Source of the DNA: Bretschneidera sinensis
Taxonomy: Eukaryota > Streptophyta > Magnoliopsida > Brassicales > Akaniaceae
NCBI GenBank assembly: GCA_023935145.1
Contig: CM043700.1
Location: 66,939,120-67,003,119, forward strand
Direction of reading: 5' to 3'
Length of the DNA stretch: 64,000 nt
Of this stretch, positions 21,301 to 32,294 are shown piece after piece (position 1 is the stretch's first letter; every line of letters starts with the position of its first letter). A program made the translations under genes and the position numbers. Under the pieces are notes generated by a model. The model was given only the letters and a program-made list of their open reading frames with translations. It ran no database searches and was not told the DNA's origin.

Positions 21301-22540
21301 ACTTCAGTTAACAGGAACTAGTATGATGATGATGCTGGTGACTTAAATATGGCATCATGTTTGGCTCAATCAGATAAGAGTGTTTGGATAATTGACACAG
21401 GAGCATCTTTTCACATGACACCTCATAGGGACTAGTTTCGTGAGTATGAAACCTTTGATAGGAGAAACATTTTACTACCAGATAACTCTTCGTTGAAAAT
21501 TATTGGTCGTGGAAAGGTAAAGTTGAGGATGAATGATAGGGCAATCAGAACACTTCCAAGTGTGATGCATATTCCAAGTCTCAACAGGAACCTAATATCT
21601 GTCGGCAAGATGGCAGATGTGGGAGTAAATTTCAGCTGTGACAAAAATTCATGTAAAATGACTCATAGATCATCAGTAATTGCACGAGGTGTTCGGTATG
21701 GTATGTTGTACAAGCTGCTAGGAAATACAATATAAAGTCAGTGCAATTGAGGTTTTATCTTTAAGAAGGTGACTGATGATGAGGTAACCTCCTCTATGTT
21801 GTGGCATCAGAGGCTTGGGTATATCAGTGAAGAGGGACTATCTAATTTATCATCAAAGTAGATGGTGAAGGGAGTCCCAGATTGCTCCATGGGATTCAGT
21901 TTTTAGGAGCATTATCTACATGGCAAGCAGAACCGTGTGAGTTTTAAGTCCGCTGGCACGAGGGCAAAAGGTATTATGGACTTAATACATAGTGATGTGT
22001 TTGGGCTAGTTCTAGTCCAATCTCTTGGAAAATCAAGGTATTATGTCTCTTTCATTGATGATTTTTCAAGGTATGCATGGATTTATTTCATTAAGAGTAA
22101 AGCTGAAGCATTTGATAAGTTCCCTGAATTTAAAGCATTGGTAGAAAATCGAATGGAAAGAAAGATAAAGGTACTAAGAACAGATAATGGAGCAGAAGTT
22201 TGCTCAGACAAGTTTGAGTAATTTTGTGTGGCAAACGACATTGCAAGATAGAAAACAACTCCATAAACACCTCCACAGAATGGGGTGGTCGGGAGACTCA
22301 ATCGGTCACTTATGGAGAAATCGATGAGTATATTGAGTTGTGAAGGCTTGGAGCCGAAGTTCTTGGCAGAGGCTGTAGCTACGGCATGTTATCTGAAGAA
22401 CAGGTCACCTACATCAGCTTTACAGGATCAGACACCATTTGAGGCATTATTTGGGAAGAAGCCGAGTTTGGCTCATGTTAATGTGTTTGGGTGTGATACT
22501 TATATGCATGTGCCAAAAAAAAAAGAAAAAGAAACTTGAC
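21301..22540 (+). pseudogene. Cop-1 protease and integrase
   Basis: The protease active site IIDTGASFHMT (near 21387) is intact, although a stop follows 13 codons later. The gag-pre-integrase segment has SSMLWHQRLGYIS. The integrase core shows DLIHSDVFG (first Asp), FIDDFSRYAWIYF and RTDNGAE (second Asp). The third catalytic position reads QNGVVGRLNRSL, with Gly where the family has Glu. NRSPTSALQDQTPFEALFGK follows (22285-22539). Stops occur at about 21733, 21859, 21904 and 22219. Confidence 0.9.
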
Positions 22541-24570
22541 AGTAAATATGTGAAGTGCATCTTCATTGGTTATAAGGATGGGGTCAAGTGGTACAAGTTA
22601 TAGAATCCAGAAAACAAGAGTACAGTTTATAGCAGAGATGTTGTGTTCAAAGAAACACAAAGGGATGTGGTGGCTATCCAAGATGTACCGGAATAGCCAA
22701 AACAGGTTCATATTGATCTTAGTCTGAGAGATAAAGAGTGGGAGACTACCCTACAGACTACACCATATACTTCAGATATTGAGTTAGTTGGGTCTGAGCA
22801 AGATATTCATGTTTTTGATGTAGAGGATGAGGATTCAGATGTTGGCTCGTAGGTAGAGACCACGCCTGTCATAAAGAGATCCATATGGGTTAGGAGACCA
22901 CCTATTAGGTATTCCCCTAGTGCTTTCAGTGCTTTATATGCTTTAAATATTGCTAGTGATGATCCTAGCACAGTGAAAGAGGCAAGGACCTCGGAGGATG
23001 AAAATCTATGGGAGGATGCTATGAAAGAGGAGATGCAAGCAGTGGACAAGAATGAAACATGGAGCCTTATAAAGTTTCCTAAAGATAGGAAGGCAATTGG
23101 GTGCAAACGAATTTTCAAGAAGAAAACAAATGCAGATGGAATGGTAGAAAAGTATAAGGCATGTGTGGTTGCAAAAGGGTACTCGCAAATAGAGGGAATT
23201 GACTACGGTGATATATTTTCCCCGGTAGCAAAGTTAACATCTATCATATGTGTCTTATCCATGGTAGCTGCTTATGATCTAGAAGTTGAGCAACTGGATG
23301 TGAAGACAACTTTCCTTCATAGGGACTAAGAGAAGGAAATTTACATGAAATAGCCTGAAGGCTTTGTGAGCAAAAGCAAAGAAGAGCTAGTTTGTAAATT
23401 GAAGAAGTCTCTGTACGGATTAAAGCAATCACCACGTATGTGGTACCAAAAATTTGATACATATGCCATTCAACTCGGGTTCACTCACAGCTATGTTGAT
23501 CATTGCATCTATATGAAAAAGGTTAGGGGTTGATTTTGTCATTTTAACCTTGTATGTGGATGATATGCTGTTGATTAGAAATAATAGATGATTAGCACTG
23601 CGAAGGAATTTTTGGTAAAGCAGTTTGACATGAAGGACTTAAGGCTAGCAAACTTTATCTTGGGCCTGTAGATAAAGAGGGATCGTGAAAATCAAAAACT
23701 ATGGTTAAGTCAGAAGAAGTATATTGAAGAAGTGTTGAAGAAATTCAACATGTCTTACAACAAGTGGGTAGGGACTCCCATGCCTTTGGGAACCAAGTTA
23801 TCTATGGAAAAATGTCCGAAGACAGAGGAATAAGCTAAAGATATGGTGCACATACCTTATACTAGTGCAATTGGAAGCTTGATGTACACCATGGTGTGTA
23901 CGAGACCAGATATTACCCAAGCAGTGGGAGTATTGTGTAGATATATGTCTAATCTTGGGAAAGAGCATTGGACTGCAATCAAGAGAGTTCTTAGATATCT
24001 TTGTGGCATATCAGAGTTTGCATTATGTTATGGAGGTATAGGAAGTAAGAAGAATCTTGATATTGTAGGATTAGTTGATGCTGATTAGAGAGGAGACATT
24101 GATAGTATGAGGTCTACAAGCGGGTATGTGTACAATCGTTTGGTGGGGCAGTGAGTTGGATGAGAAAAGGAAAAGTGTTGTTGCACTTTCATCTATAGAA
24201 GCAGAGTATATAGCAATAACTCATGCTGGAAAAGAAGCGGTTTGGCTTCAAAGGTTGTGTGCTGAGCTTGGGTTTAAACAAAAAGCAGTGAAGGTGAAAT
24301 GTGACAATCAATGTGTTATCTTCTTAGCAAAGAATCATGTATTTCATTCATAGACGAAGCACATTGATATCCAATATCACTTTATCTGGGAAAAGATTGA
24401 AGAAAATGTGATAATCTTGGAGACAGTCAATACAGCAGTGAACAACGCAGATTTCTTGACTAAAGCAGTTAGTTTAACAAATTTTGAGTGGTGTGCTACT
24501 GAGATGGGCTTGAAGAAATAGAGTCCTAGGAAGTTTTCCATATGTGTGAAGTATTTACCAAGTGGGAGAT
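22541..24570 (+). pseudogene. Cop-1 reverse transcriptase and RNase H
   Basis: RT begins around 22973 with LWEDAMKEEMQAVDKNETWS, then KYKACVVAKGYSQIEGIDY, FSPVAKL and VEQLDVKTTFLH (first catalytic Asp). A TAG follows at 23327. LYGLKQSPRMWYQKF is present near 23410. The catalytic YVDD box at about 23555 is read in another frame after a frameshift. RNase H covers 23843-24360 with YTSAIGSLMYTMVCTRPDI, LVDAD (stop directly after) and SSIEAEYIAI. AGTGGGAGA just before 24571 is the polypurine tract. Confidence 0.9.
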
Positions 24571-24839
24571 TGTTAGAGTTGGTGCATACTTCATGAGACC
24601 AGATCTGTAGAACCTTGGACGAACACGGGGGTCCTGCTCCCAGGTGAGCAGGTAGGGGTCTTAAATTGCATATAAATACTTTTTATGTACTGAGCATACA
24701 TTGTAACAAAGAGATTTGTGAGGTTGATAATAAGAAACTTCTGGCATGACATAGCCTTATTCTTGGGTGAACTTGGGTAAATCTTGTCTTATTTTCTTTC
24801 AGTTATAATTCGTGTGATTGACAGGTCTTGAATCATTCA
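24571..24839 (+). repeat. Cop-1 3' LTR (269 bp, internally deleted)
   Basis: It starts TGTTAGAGTTGG and ends GAATCATTCA. Compared with the 5' LTR it lacks about 140 bases, between AGGGGT and CTTAA, directly upstream of the TATA box TATAAATA (24671). Confidence 0.9.
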
Positions 24840-25337
24840 ACTTTTACCTTAAAACTCTTACAAAAACTTCCATGTTCTTTCCTTCTCTCTTTTTCTTCTT
24901 TCTCTTAGTCTTTTTCTCATATCTTCTTCTCTCTTTTCTCTTCTCTCTCCTGATTTCTTTCTCTTTCTCTAGAAGGATCCAACATATGCAAGTCCTCCTT
25001 TCCCTTTTTATATATTTATAAACAAATTTTTTTCTTATTACAAAATTAACCTTCACTTTACACTTCTTCCAATTTTTAACCACACAACTTTTCTAAATCA
25101 CAAAACTATCCTTCTACTTTATAACTCCTTTCTCAACCTACCCAAACACTTTTTAAAACTCCAAAACTCCCTAATTACAAGTTTTTAATATCAACCTTTC
25201 TTTATTTACTTGTTTTCAAGCTTACCACAACCAAGTATGAATTATTTACTAATCAAAATTGAACTAATACATACTTTTATGCATAGAAGCGTAAGCTCCA
25301 AAATTTAAATATTCTAATTATAATATCGGGCTCAACA

Positions 25338-27400
25338 ATTCTCTCCATTAATAAAAATTTCATCCCTAAATTTCTTTGATTAGGGTTTCACAAAATAACA
25401 TGGATTAGCACTTTTTTAAGTCTATCTCACATTCTCGAATATCCTAACCTAAATCCTCAATTTCTTCACTTTCATTAAAAATTGGTTGTTAAAGGGCTAA
25501 AACTCTTATTCACCATCATCTCAAAATTTATATCCATCATTGTCAACCAGTTATTTATTACCAGAGTGATTGAATTCAATATTTAAATAAACTTTGTTCT
25601 ACTTTACTAAAAACTCTTTCTACTTTGTAATCGGTGTTCTCCCTCTTATCAACTATTCATTTTTATGATTCATTCTTTCTTCTCCATCTAACCTTCAATT
25701 CGCCCAACTAATCCCTCAATTGACATATTCCTACCCAGTTAACATTTCTTTCTCTCGATTTCATACTTCAAGGGTCTCAAACACATCATGACTTTTAAAT
25801 CATGTGTTTCCCCCAAGATACCTCTTCACAAGGTCACTTACCAATTAATCACCTCATCAATATTACTCAGTAACTCCTTCTCCAACTATATGTTATACTT
25901 AGAATTCATCAACAATGTTATCATAATTTTGTACTCACTTTAACTTAGATCTTATTCAAATCATGAATCTGTTTACCTCACAATTCGAAGTTTATCCATA
26001 GAAGAAATAATTAAAAAAAAACAATCTAATTTCTCTATCCTTTACAAAATTTCTACCATTTGACAAGTAAAAGCTAAATTAATAATTTGCTCTTCTTCCT
26101 TAACACTTCTCTTAGATTTAATCCAACTTTCTTATTTATCATTTCTATTTAACCTTAACTTAACCTCCACCAATCAGGGCATGTTTACAAATAAACTTTT
26201 ACATAACTCATTGAAGCAACAATAATTAAGTACTTACTCTTCATTACAACTCCAAATTAATTAATCTCTCTTTAACAACAATATTACATCACAATCCAAA
26301 TCATAGTATTACGTGAACATTTAATGAACTAATTATTTCTATTTACAGCTAATAGACTCCATTTACAATTCTCTGTTCCAACTTTATAACTTAGTTGTCT
26401 TCAATAATAACTTACTTAGTTGTCGTAGATCTTTACTTACATTTCCCAATGATTTTCACATGTTTAAACTTTTCCTTTGATATCGATCACACTTCAAATT
26501 TATTATCCTCTTACTATCTTTCTAATCTTTTTCCTAGTTTCAAATTCCATATATTCTGCTCATTCCCCACGTTATAAGCACTACACTTCATGTTCAATCC
26601 TTATTCCTCTTGTTCAGGAAGCTCTCCACCTCAAGAATTTTTAATAGTCTATGTCTTTTAACCTCATAGTTATTATTCCTTGTATTAACTAATTCTCACT
26701 TCTACTTCTCAAACAAATAATTTCCCAATTTTCCAAATTTCTACTCATTCGTACTCGTAACATCTCAATTCATACTTAGTCTTTCCTTTTAGAATTTGTA
26801 CTTTCATCTTTTCTCTGACTCATCATCTTATACTTTTAATCCTCTTTCCTTTTAACTATTCCATCTCCAAAATTATCAAAAAAAATTCAATCAATTCTCA
26901 TATCAAATTAATAAACTCTCAATTGCTTATATTGTCATCCCACTCGTTAATTTTATCTAGTTACTCAATTGTTTATTAAATTCTAATAACAAAACTTATC
27001 ACATTGTATCTGAAATTTCTTCTCTTATTTCAACTCAACTATTTCCCTCTTTATACAATATCTTGGTGGTAGTATAGATTCCTTACTTCTTACTTAACTC
27101 TTTTTGTCAACTCACTGAACTATAATATCTTCATTTCTCTATTCCACCTCTATCTTCCTAACAAACCTTTTATACTATCAAACCACTCTCTTGACCTAAC
27201 TACACTTTCAACTCCTTCTTTTTTCTCGTTTTCTCTTTCGACCCTTTTAGGAAATCACAACTTCCAAAAGACCATCTAAAATCTCATCTTCATATCTTTC
27301 CTTACTAATCTTCTGTGTAGCCATGATGTCGTGCATAATTTCCTATTTTTATCACATCTTAACTTTTAACTTTAATCTAATTTTATTAATTTTTGTTGGT
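25338..27400 (-). other. Degenerate G-poor stretch, probably internal part of Tek-2
   Basis: About 2 kb of strongly CT- and A-rich, G-poor + strand sequence without any convincing coding frame on either strand. Right after the LTR end, the - strand keeps a match to the Tekay pol end and polypurine tract. The rest is therefore most simply an old, heavily mutated internal region of Tek-2. This is inference. Confidence 0.4.
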
Positions 27401-27412
27401 TTTAGGCATCAT

Positions 27413-28699
27413 TGTTGTCATTTAATTTATTTCGTGTTTAGAAGAAGGGAAAGATACAAATTTTAGTGTCCTATTGTCAAGGGACTCTTTCTCTTATTTT
27501 AAAAAGGAAATTTTAATTGAAAACTTTGGAGCCTATAAAAAAAAAGAAATTTTAATTGAAGACTTTGGAGCCTATAAAAAAGGAAATTTTAATTGAAGAC
27601 TTTGGAGCCTATATAAAGGAAAGGGAGAAACCCTAATTAAAGGAGATAACCTGCAGCCCTAGAGGCATAGCCATAGAGAGATAGCCAGCAACCCTCTCCT
27701 CCTCATCTGGCAGTAGTAGCCCGCAACCAATAGTCATCCTCATCCGGCAGCAGCAGTTGTCCTAATCCGGCACCAGCAGCTGCCACCTCTAGCAGCTGCT
27801 TCCTCGTAGTCGACACCTACCTTGTCCCCCTGCTTGGTATCTAGCACTGATTGCAGTAGCCTCCACTCGCCTCTTTACCGTAACTAGTAACAATCCTCTA
27901 CACCAGCGCTGATTGCACAGCAGCAGCTGAACGCACACTGGTTTACGAAATTATGGTAAATTTATTGGTGTTAAATTTAATTTTCAGCATGAACTAAACT
28001 TTCTTTATTCTAGGAAAAAGATGTAATTTAATTTCAAACTATGCTTGCTTTTCTATGCTGATTTGCAGTAATTATCTTTTATGTTTGGCTGATTTATTTT
28101 GAATGTTTTGCTTCTAATTGACTGGCCATTACTTAGATGATCTTGATCTTGTGATTTGCTGTTGAAAGAAGGAATTACAGGATAGAACTTGGATATTTCG
28201 TCATAGGTAAATATAGGAATCGAAAGACTTATATGAACTTGTGTAGTCTTAAAAAAAATTGATGGTCTTAATGCTTTCTTGTTTTATTAATTTGCATACT
28301 CTTGTGTAGAATGATGGACAAGAGTATTTCCAATTGACTATCGAAATAGGTTTTTGGATAAGATGGAGATTTCGCTAACAAACAAAGAGGATTAATTTTA
28401 ATTAGTTAGATGAGTTAAGCATAGTGAGGAATTAAGCGAAATCAGTTTCCTAGAAGTTCTTTCTCTTATTAATTTGATATTCGAAAAGCAACTTTCTTTT
28501 CCTTTGATTATTTCCTTTTAATTGATTTTATTTCATATTGCAATTGCAAACAACAAAAAGAGATTTTTCTAAATAAAATTGAGATTAGTGTAATTTTGGT
28601 ATTTGTCAGAAGTAAGTTACCAATCCCTGAGGACGATACTTTTCTTATCACTTTACTATAAAACTACGATAGTATGCACTTGCAGTTTTGCACCGATCA
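27413..28699 (+). repeat. Ath-4 5' LTR (left boundary uncertain)
   Basis: The right end GCACCGATCA lies at 28699, followed by a decayed tRNA-Asp primer site and gag in the same direction. The left end is not fixed. Sequence character changes from G-poor to mixed at about 27370-27420, and TGTTGTCATTT at 27413 is a possible start. A triple repeat with TATA boxes (27506-27617) gives a plausible promoter, followed by a CAG-rich leader (27700-27930). Confidence 0.55.
27506..27617 (+). repeat. Three tandem copies of a ~37-bp promoter-like unit
   Basis: The unit contains AATTTTAATTGAAGACTTTG and GAGCCTATAAAA. Copies start at 27506, about 27545 and about 27582. Each includes a TATA-like sequence; the last, CCTATATAAAGG, is the best plant TATA box and lies about 30 bases before a possible transcript start. 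Confidence 0.85.
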
Positions 28700-28705
28700 A
28701 GTTTT

Positions 28706-28722
28706 TGGCATCGTTGTTGAGG
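28706..28722 (+). other. Decayed Ath-4 primer binding site (tRNA-Asp)
   Basis: TGGCATCGTTGTTGAGG differs from the expected complement of tRNA-Asp, TGGCGCCGTTGCCGGGG, at five places. All five are C-to-T or G-to-A transitions. Confidence 0.7.
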
Positions 28723-28845
28723 ATTGATTTCTTCTTATTTTTGCCAATATCGATACAAAGCAATCTTGGTTTTAATTTAGAATATTATTATTATTATTAT
28801 TAATTTTATATTTATTTTGTTCTACAGGTGTGTTTTTGATGTTGC

Positions 28846-30040
28846 ATGCGCCGTGCTAGATATCATGACATTACCCCTTTTGATCCGGAGATTGAAAGGA
28901 CTTATAGATCACGAAGAAAAAATTAAAGTACTAGCCATGGCTGACGGACAACATGATGCACAACCTCGCACTTTGAAGGATTATGTACAGCCAGTTGTGA
29001 ATGACAACTGATCGGGTATTAGACATCAAACCATTAATGCCAACAATTTTGAGCTCAAGCCAGCCTTAATCAACATAATGCAACAAGCTCAGTTTAGTGG
29101 ATCGTCACTGGATGATCCCAATATTCATTTGGCGATATTCTTGGAGATTTGCGAGACTATAAAGATTAATGGTGTTACTGAAGACACCATTAGACTGAGA
29201 TTGTTTCATTTTTTCCTTAAAGGACAAAGCAAGAGGTTGGCTACAAGCTCTACAACTGGGAAGTATCACTAGCTGGCAGGAAATGGCTGAAAAGTTTCTT
29301 GCTAAATTCTTCCCACCTGCAAAAACAGCTTAACTCAGGAGTGAGATTGGCCAATTCAAGAAAAATGAAGCATGGTAAGGTATAAAGATTTGATTCGACG
29401 TTTCCCTCAACATGCATCGCTGGACTGGTTGCAAGTTCATATGTTCTACAATGGGTTAAATAGGTAAACTCGGACCATAGTTGATGTTGCGTCTGGTAGA
29501 CTTTTGATGTCAAAGACAACTAAAGGTGCTACTTCTCTTTTGGAAGTAATTGCCACAAATATCTATCAATGGCCAACAGAAAGAACTATGGTTAAGAAAG
29601 TTGTTGGAATTCATGAATTGGATCCGTTAGTAGCTGTTTCAGCTCAAGTTATTTCTCTATCTCATCAAATTTCAGCTTTGACAACACAAGGAATACCACA
29701 AAGTGCATAATATGTTGCAGCCCCAAGTATGACAGTTCCAAGTAATGAATCAAGTCAAGAACAAGTTCAATACATCAATAATCAGAACTATAACTATCAT
29801 GGTAATCCTATGCCAAATTACTACCATCCAGGGCTTCGAAATCATGAGAATTTGTCTTATGGACACACAAAGAATGTGTAGCAACCTCCTCCAGGATTTG
29901 TTAATCAAACAAGTGAAAAGAAGATTCACTTGAGGATGCCATGATTTCTTTTGTTGAGGAGAACGGTTAGACAACATTGAGACTCATTGTAGCAACATGG
30001 GAGCCACTGTAAAGAATCTTGAAGTGCAAATTGGGCAACT
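28846..30040 (+). pseudogene. Ath-4 gag
   Basis: An ATG at 28846 begins MRRARYHDITPFDPEIER. After a stop, the gag domain continues with RTLKDYVQPVVNDN, NANNFELKPALI, FLEICETIKINGVTEDTIRL, RRFPQHASLDWLQV and MFYNGLNR, all typical of plant Athila-type gag. Later segments are STTGKYH, TKGATSLLEVIATN and KNLEVQIGQLA. Stops and frameshifts are frequent (for example 29009, 29270, 29331, 29708). Protease and pol are missing: the sequence changes to an antisense host gene at about 30040. ORFs 28817-29011, 29078-29272, 29504-29710 and 29745-29933 are its fragments. Confidence 0.85.
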
Positions 30041-31098
30041 AGCTCTCGAAACAAGTCGGTCCTTTGCAGAAAGAGCTGCATCTGATCAACACGACACTTC
30101 TTCCACTTCTCCTCCAACTCTGATTTTTTGGGTCCCTCTATCAAACTCAAGCTTTGTTTTATTACAAACTCATCCAAGTTGACCATGCACAGATTCTTAT
30201 CAAACGCAATAATCTCATTGGAGCACCGCCACTGATTCTTTGTCGCTGACCCATTAGACTTACCCGCACTGCCCCATATCTTCTTTGACAAGTCGTAGGC
30301 TTTTTGCTCGTGCGCCTTCGAAAAAGTCCGCCCCTCGCCTTTCTTTCCTCTCCCTAGATTATTCTCATACCTTTTCCTTAATCGCCGAATCTTATCCTGT
30401 AGCTGATCTCTAGTAACATCAATACGAATGGATTTCTTGATGAAATTGTGAAAAGCATCCATATCGGAGACTGGGTTTGCCCCTTTCTTCCCTGCTTAGT
30501 CAAACATACCTTTCAAGACAGCGATTTCATCATCGTCGCTCCACAACCGTTGAAACAGTTGCTTCTTCGCATCTGCTCAGGCCTTTTTCCCGTCCTCCTC
30601 AACCATCAAATCATCAGATTTTCCCATTGGCTCTTTCTTTGCCCACTTCATGTCCTTCGACGCTAGATCGGTCTCGTTCGGGCGCTTCGCCGCTTATTTC
30701 ACCTTCGATGTCAAAGTCAGCTTCGACCTGGATTTGGTTGACTTCCATGTGTTTTGTCACGATAGGCTTCCCATTACGGTCGGGAGTTCCAATGGGTCTC
30801 TGGGGTTCTGACTCAGAATCGGACTCAGACTCGTATCCGGACTCCGAATCAGAGGATTGGGGCTGATGGGTAGCAGTAGTGGAAGGGGTTTTAATTTCTG
30901 GCTTAGGCGGAGGTTTCTTGTGTGGAGGAGTTTGTGGTGAATGAGAAAAGGGTTTTGCAGGTTCATCCTCCTCATCTTCCTCTTCTTCTTCCCCAGAGAG
31001 GATTCTTCTTCTCTCTTCCCTCCTTCCTCCTCTGAGGAGGTCTCTTCTTCTTCCTCCTCTTCTGTTTCCTCCGTCGGAGTTGGGCGCTTTGGTGCCAT
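30040..31098 (-). pseudogene. GeBP/STOREKEEPER-like (DUF573) transcription factor, broken copy
   Basis: On the - strand an ATG at 31098 starts an acidic N-terminus (MAPKRPTPTEETEEEEEEE). It is followed, across frame changes, by an acidic Ser-rich part (DSESGYESESDSESE) and the DNA-binding DUF573 region: LFQRLWSDDDEIAVLKGMFD, MDAFHNFIKKSI, DKIRRLRKRYENNLGRGKKG, FSKAHEQKAYDLSKKIWG. The C-terminus, KKSELEEKWKKCRV, fits the family's leucine-zipper-like tail. GeBP proteins are plant nuclear factors, some linked to cytokinin signalling. At least two frameshifts (near 31000 and 30700) and stops (about 30683, 30569 and 30503) make this a pseudogene. No intron was seen, as is common in this family, so a retrocopy or a truncated gene are both possible. 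The 3' end is fused to Ath-4 gag running the other way. Confidence 0.85.
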
Positions 31099-31970
31099 TG
31101 ATACAGATAGAGAGATAGAGGGGTGTGGAGCGAGAAAGTGCTTTTCTACAGATGAAGGTAGTGTTTTGAGATGGAAAGAGAGAATAGTTCTTTTCTTTAA
31201 TTTAAAAGAGAGTAATTCACAGAATATATAAACACAGTAATGTGGAAGGACTGAGATTGAGAAATGTGCATGACTTCATGAATTAAAGGGGAATTATCAA
31301 AACCAAGTTATTTTAATTGATGAATTCAATCATTTCCTTTTAATTTCTCGAATTACTCAAAATGGCTGCAGTTCGTCATCAATGAGCACGGGCTACCTCT
31401 TAGTGCATTGATATCAATAGCCTGATATTAATATTCCAACTATAGCATTGGGCCCTTAGACTTCAGCATTTAAATTATTAGGTTCACCAAATATGAGAAA
31501 TTGGATCTGGGCTGAGAATAAATGACTTTTGATCTTCACTGACTGTTCATCAACATCTTAGACCCCAAAAATCTGTTGAAGCATTCATTAACATCCAAGT
31601 CTGCTTTAACGGATGCGTTTATGAAGAAGAAAGGATCTATCTCCAGCATAGTAATGGACGATAGACAACACTCTTTCCTACCTCAATTCAATGAGGGAAA
31701 AGCAATAGAAGAAGGTGAACTAGCTGTGAATCCATAGAAGATTTCATCGACCTTCTTCTCTCTTTCCTCACTACTCCGTCAGAGTCAATGTTGGAACTCT
31801 TGGGGTTAATGTATCATTGGGATGCCATGGTAACTTATACATAAGCTTTAAGGATTTGAACAAGGTATTGACCTTTGATAAATGTGTGCTTCCTCCGCAT
31901 TATAGTTTGCAAGAATCAGCTTCCAAACATCATTGAGCAACTGCCCCCTATATCTTATTGTTACAGTTCT
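31099..31970. other. Flank upstream of the GeBP copy, no gene seen
   Basis: The first 150 bases or so (31099-31250) may be the 5' untranslated part or promoter of the GeBP copy. The remainder has ordinary AT-rich composition without a supportable ORF, repeat or element boundary. It is the best candidate for non-transposon host DNA in the window. Confidence 0.4.
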
Positions 31971-32294
31971 TGAACGATTCGAAACCTACCAATCACATGA
32001 ATTATAAATAGACAGAAAACAAGACAAGATTTACCCAGGTTCACCTAGAATAGGGCTACGTCCTACCAGAAGTTTCACTATTATCAACCTCACAAATCTC
32101 TCGTTATAATGTGTGCTCAGTACATAAAGAGTATTTATAAGCAACTTAAGATACTCTAATTAGGTTTTCTGTCCTGCTGCAAAACCACGACTATTCATAG
32201 GCCGCTCTAATACAAAGTCACCGGTGAGCGAGACCCCGTAGTCGTTGGCGGTTCTACAGATCTGAACCCATTGAAATATGCACCAACTCTAACA
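31971..32294 (-). repeat. Cop-2 3' LTR (324 bp)
   Basis: On the - strand it begins TGTTAGAGTTGGTGCAT and ends GAATCGTTCA, as in Cop-1. It keeps part of the segment that is deleted from the Cop-1 3' LTR. Confidence 0.9.

Larger units (their letters stand above)
20031..24839 (+). mobile_element. Cop-1: Ty1/Copia element, Tork/Tnt1-like, complete but dead
   Basis: A 4.8-kb Copia element with 5' LTR, tRNA-Met primer site, gag, protease, integrase, RT, RNase H, polypurine tract and 3' LTR. The 5-bp target duplication ACTTT flanks it (20026-20030 and 24840-24844). The order protease-integrase-RT is diagnostic of Copia. A second copy of the same family, Cop-2, lies inverted at 31971-35777. The 3' LTR is about 140 bases shorter than the 5' LTR. 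Many stops and frameshifts prevent expression of a full polyprotein. Confidence 0.93.
17586..25337 (-). repeat. Tek-2 LTR (- strand Tekay-like), interrupted by Cop-1
   Basis: The left end, TGTAACGACCCATACC, is the reverse complement of a Tekay LTR end; the Tek-3 LTR ends GGATGGGTCGTTACA. The right end at 25337 reads, on the - strand, GGAGAGAAT then TGTTGAGCCCG. It is preceded by a remnant, GGGATGAAATTTTT, that matches the pol end and polypurine region of the other Tekay elements. Without Cop-1 and its duplicated 5 bases the LTR is about 2.9 kb. The + strand is markedly G-poor. The boundaries are inferred from two signals only, so the identification is probable rather than certain. Confidence 0.6.

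Noticed and set aside
24818..25083. Low-complexity ORFs on both strands rich in Phe/Ser/Leu or Lys/Arg/Glu
   Set aside because: They come from a CT-rich tract and show no domain.
30477..30866. 129-codon + strand ORF rich in Ser and Asp
   Set aside because: It is the complement of the GeBP pseudogene's acidic region. Low-complexity antisense frames are expected there.
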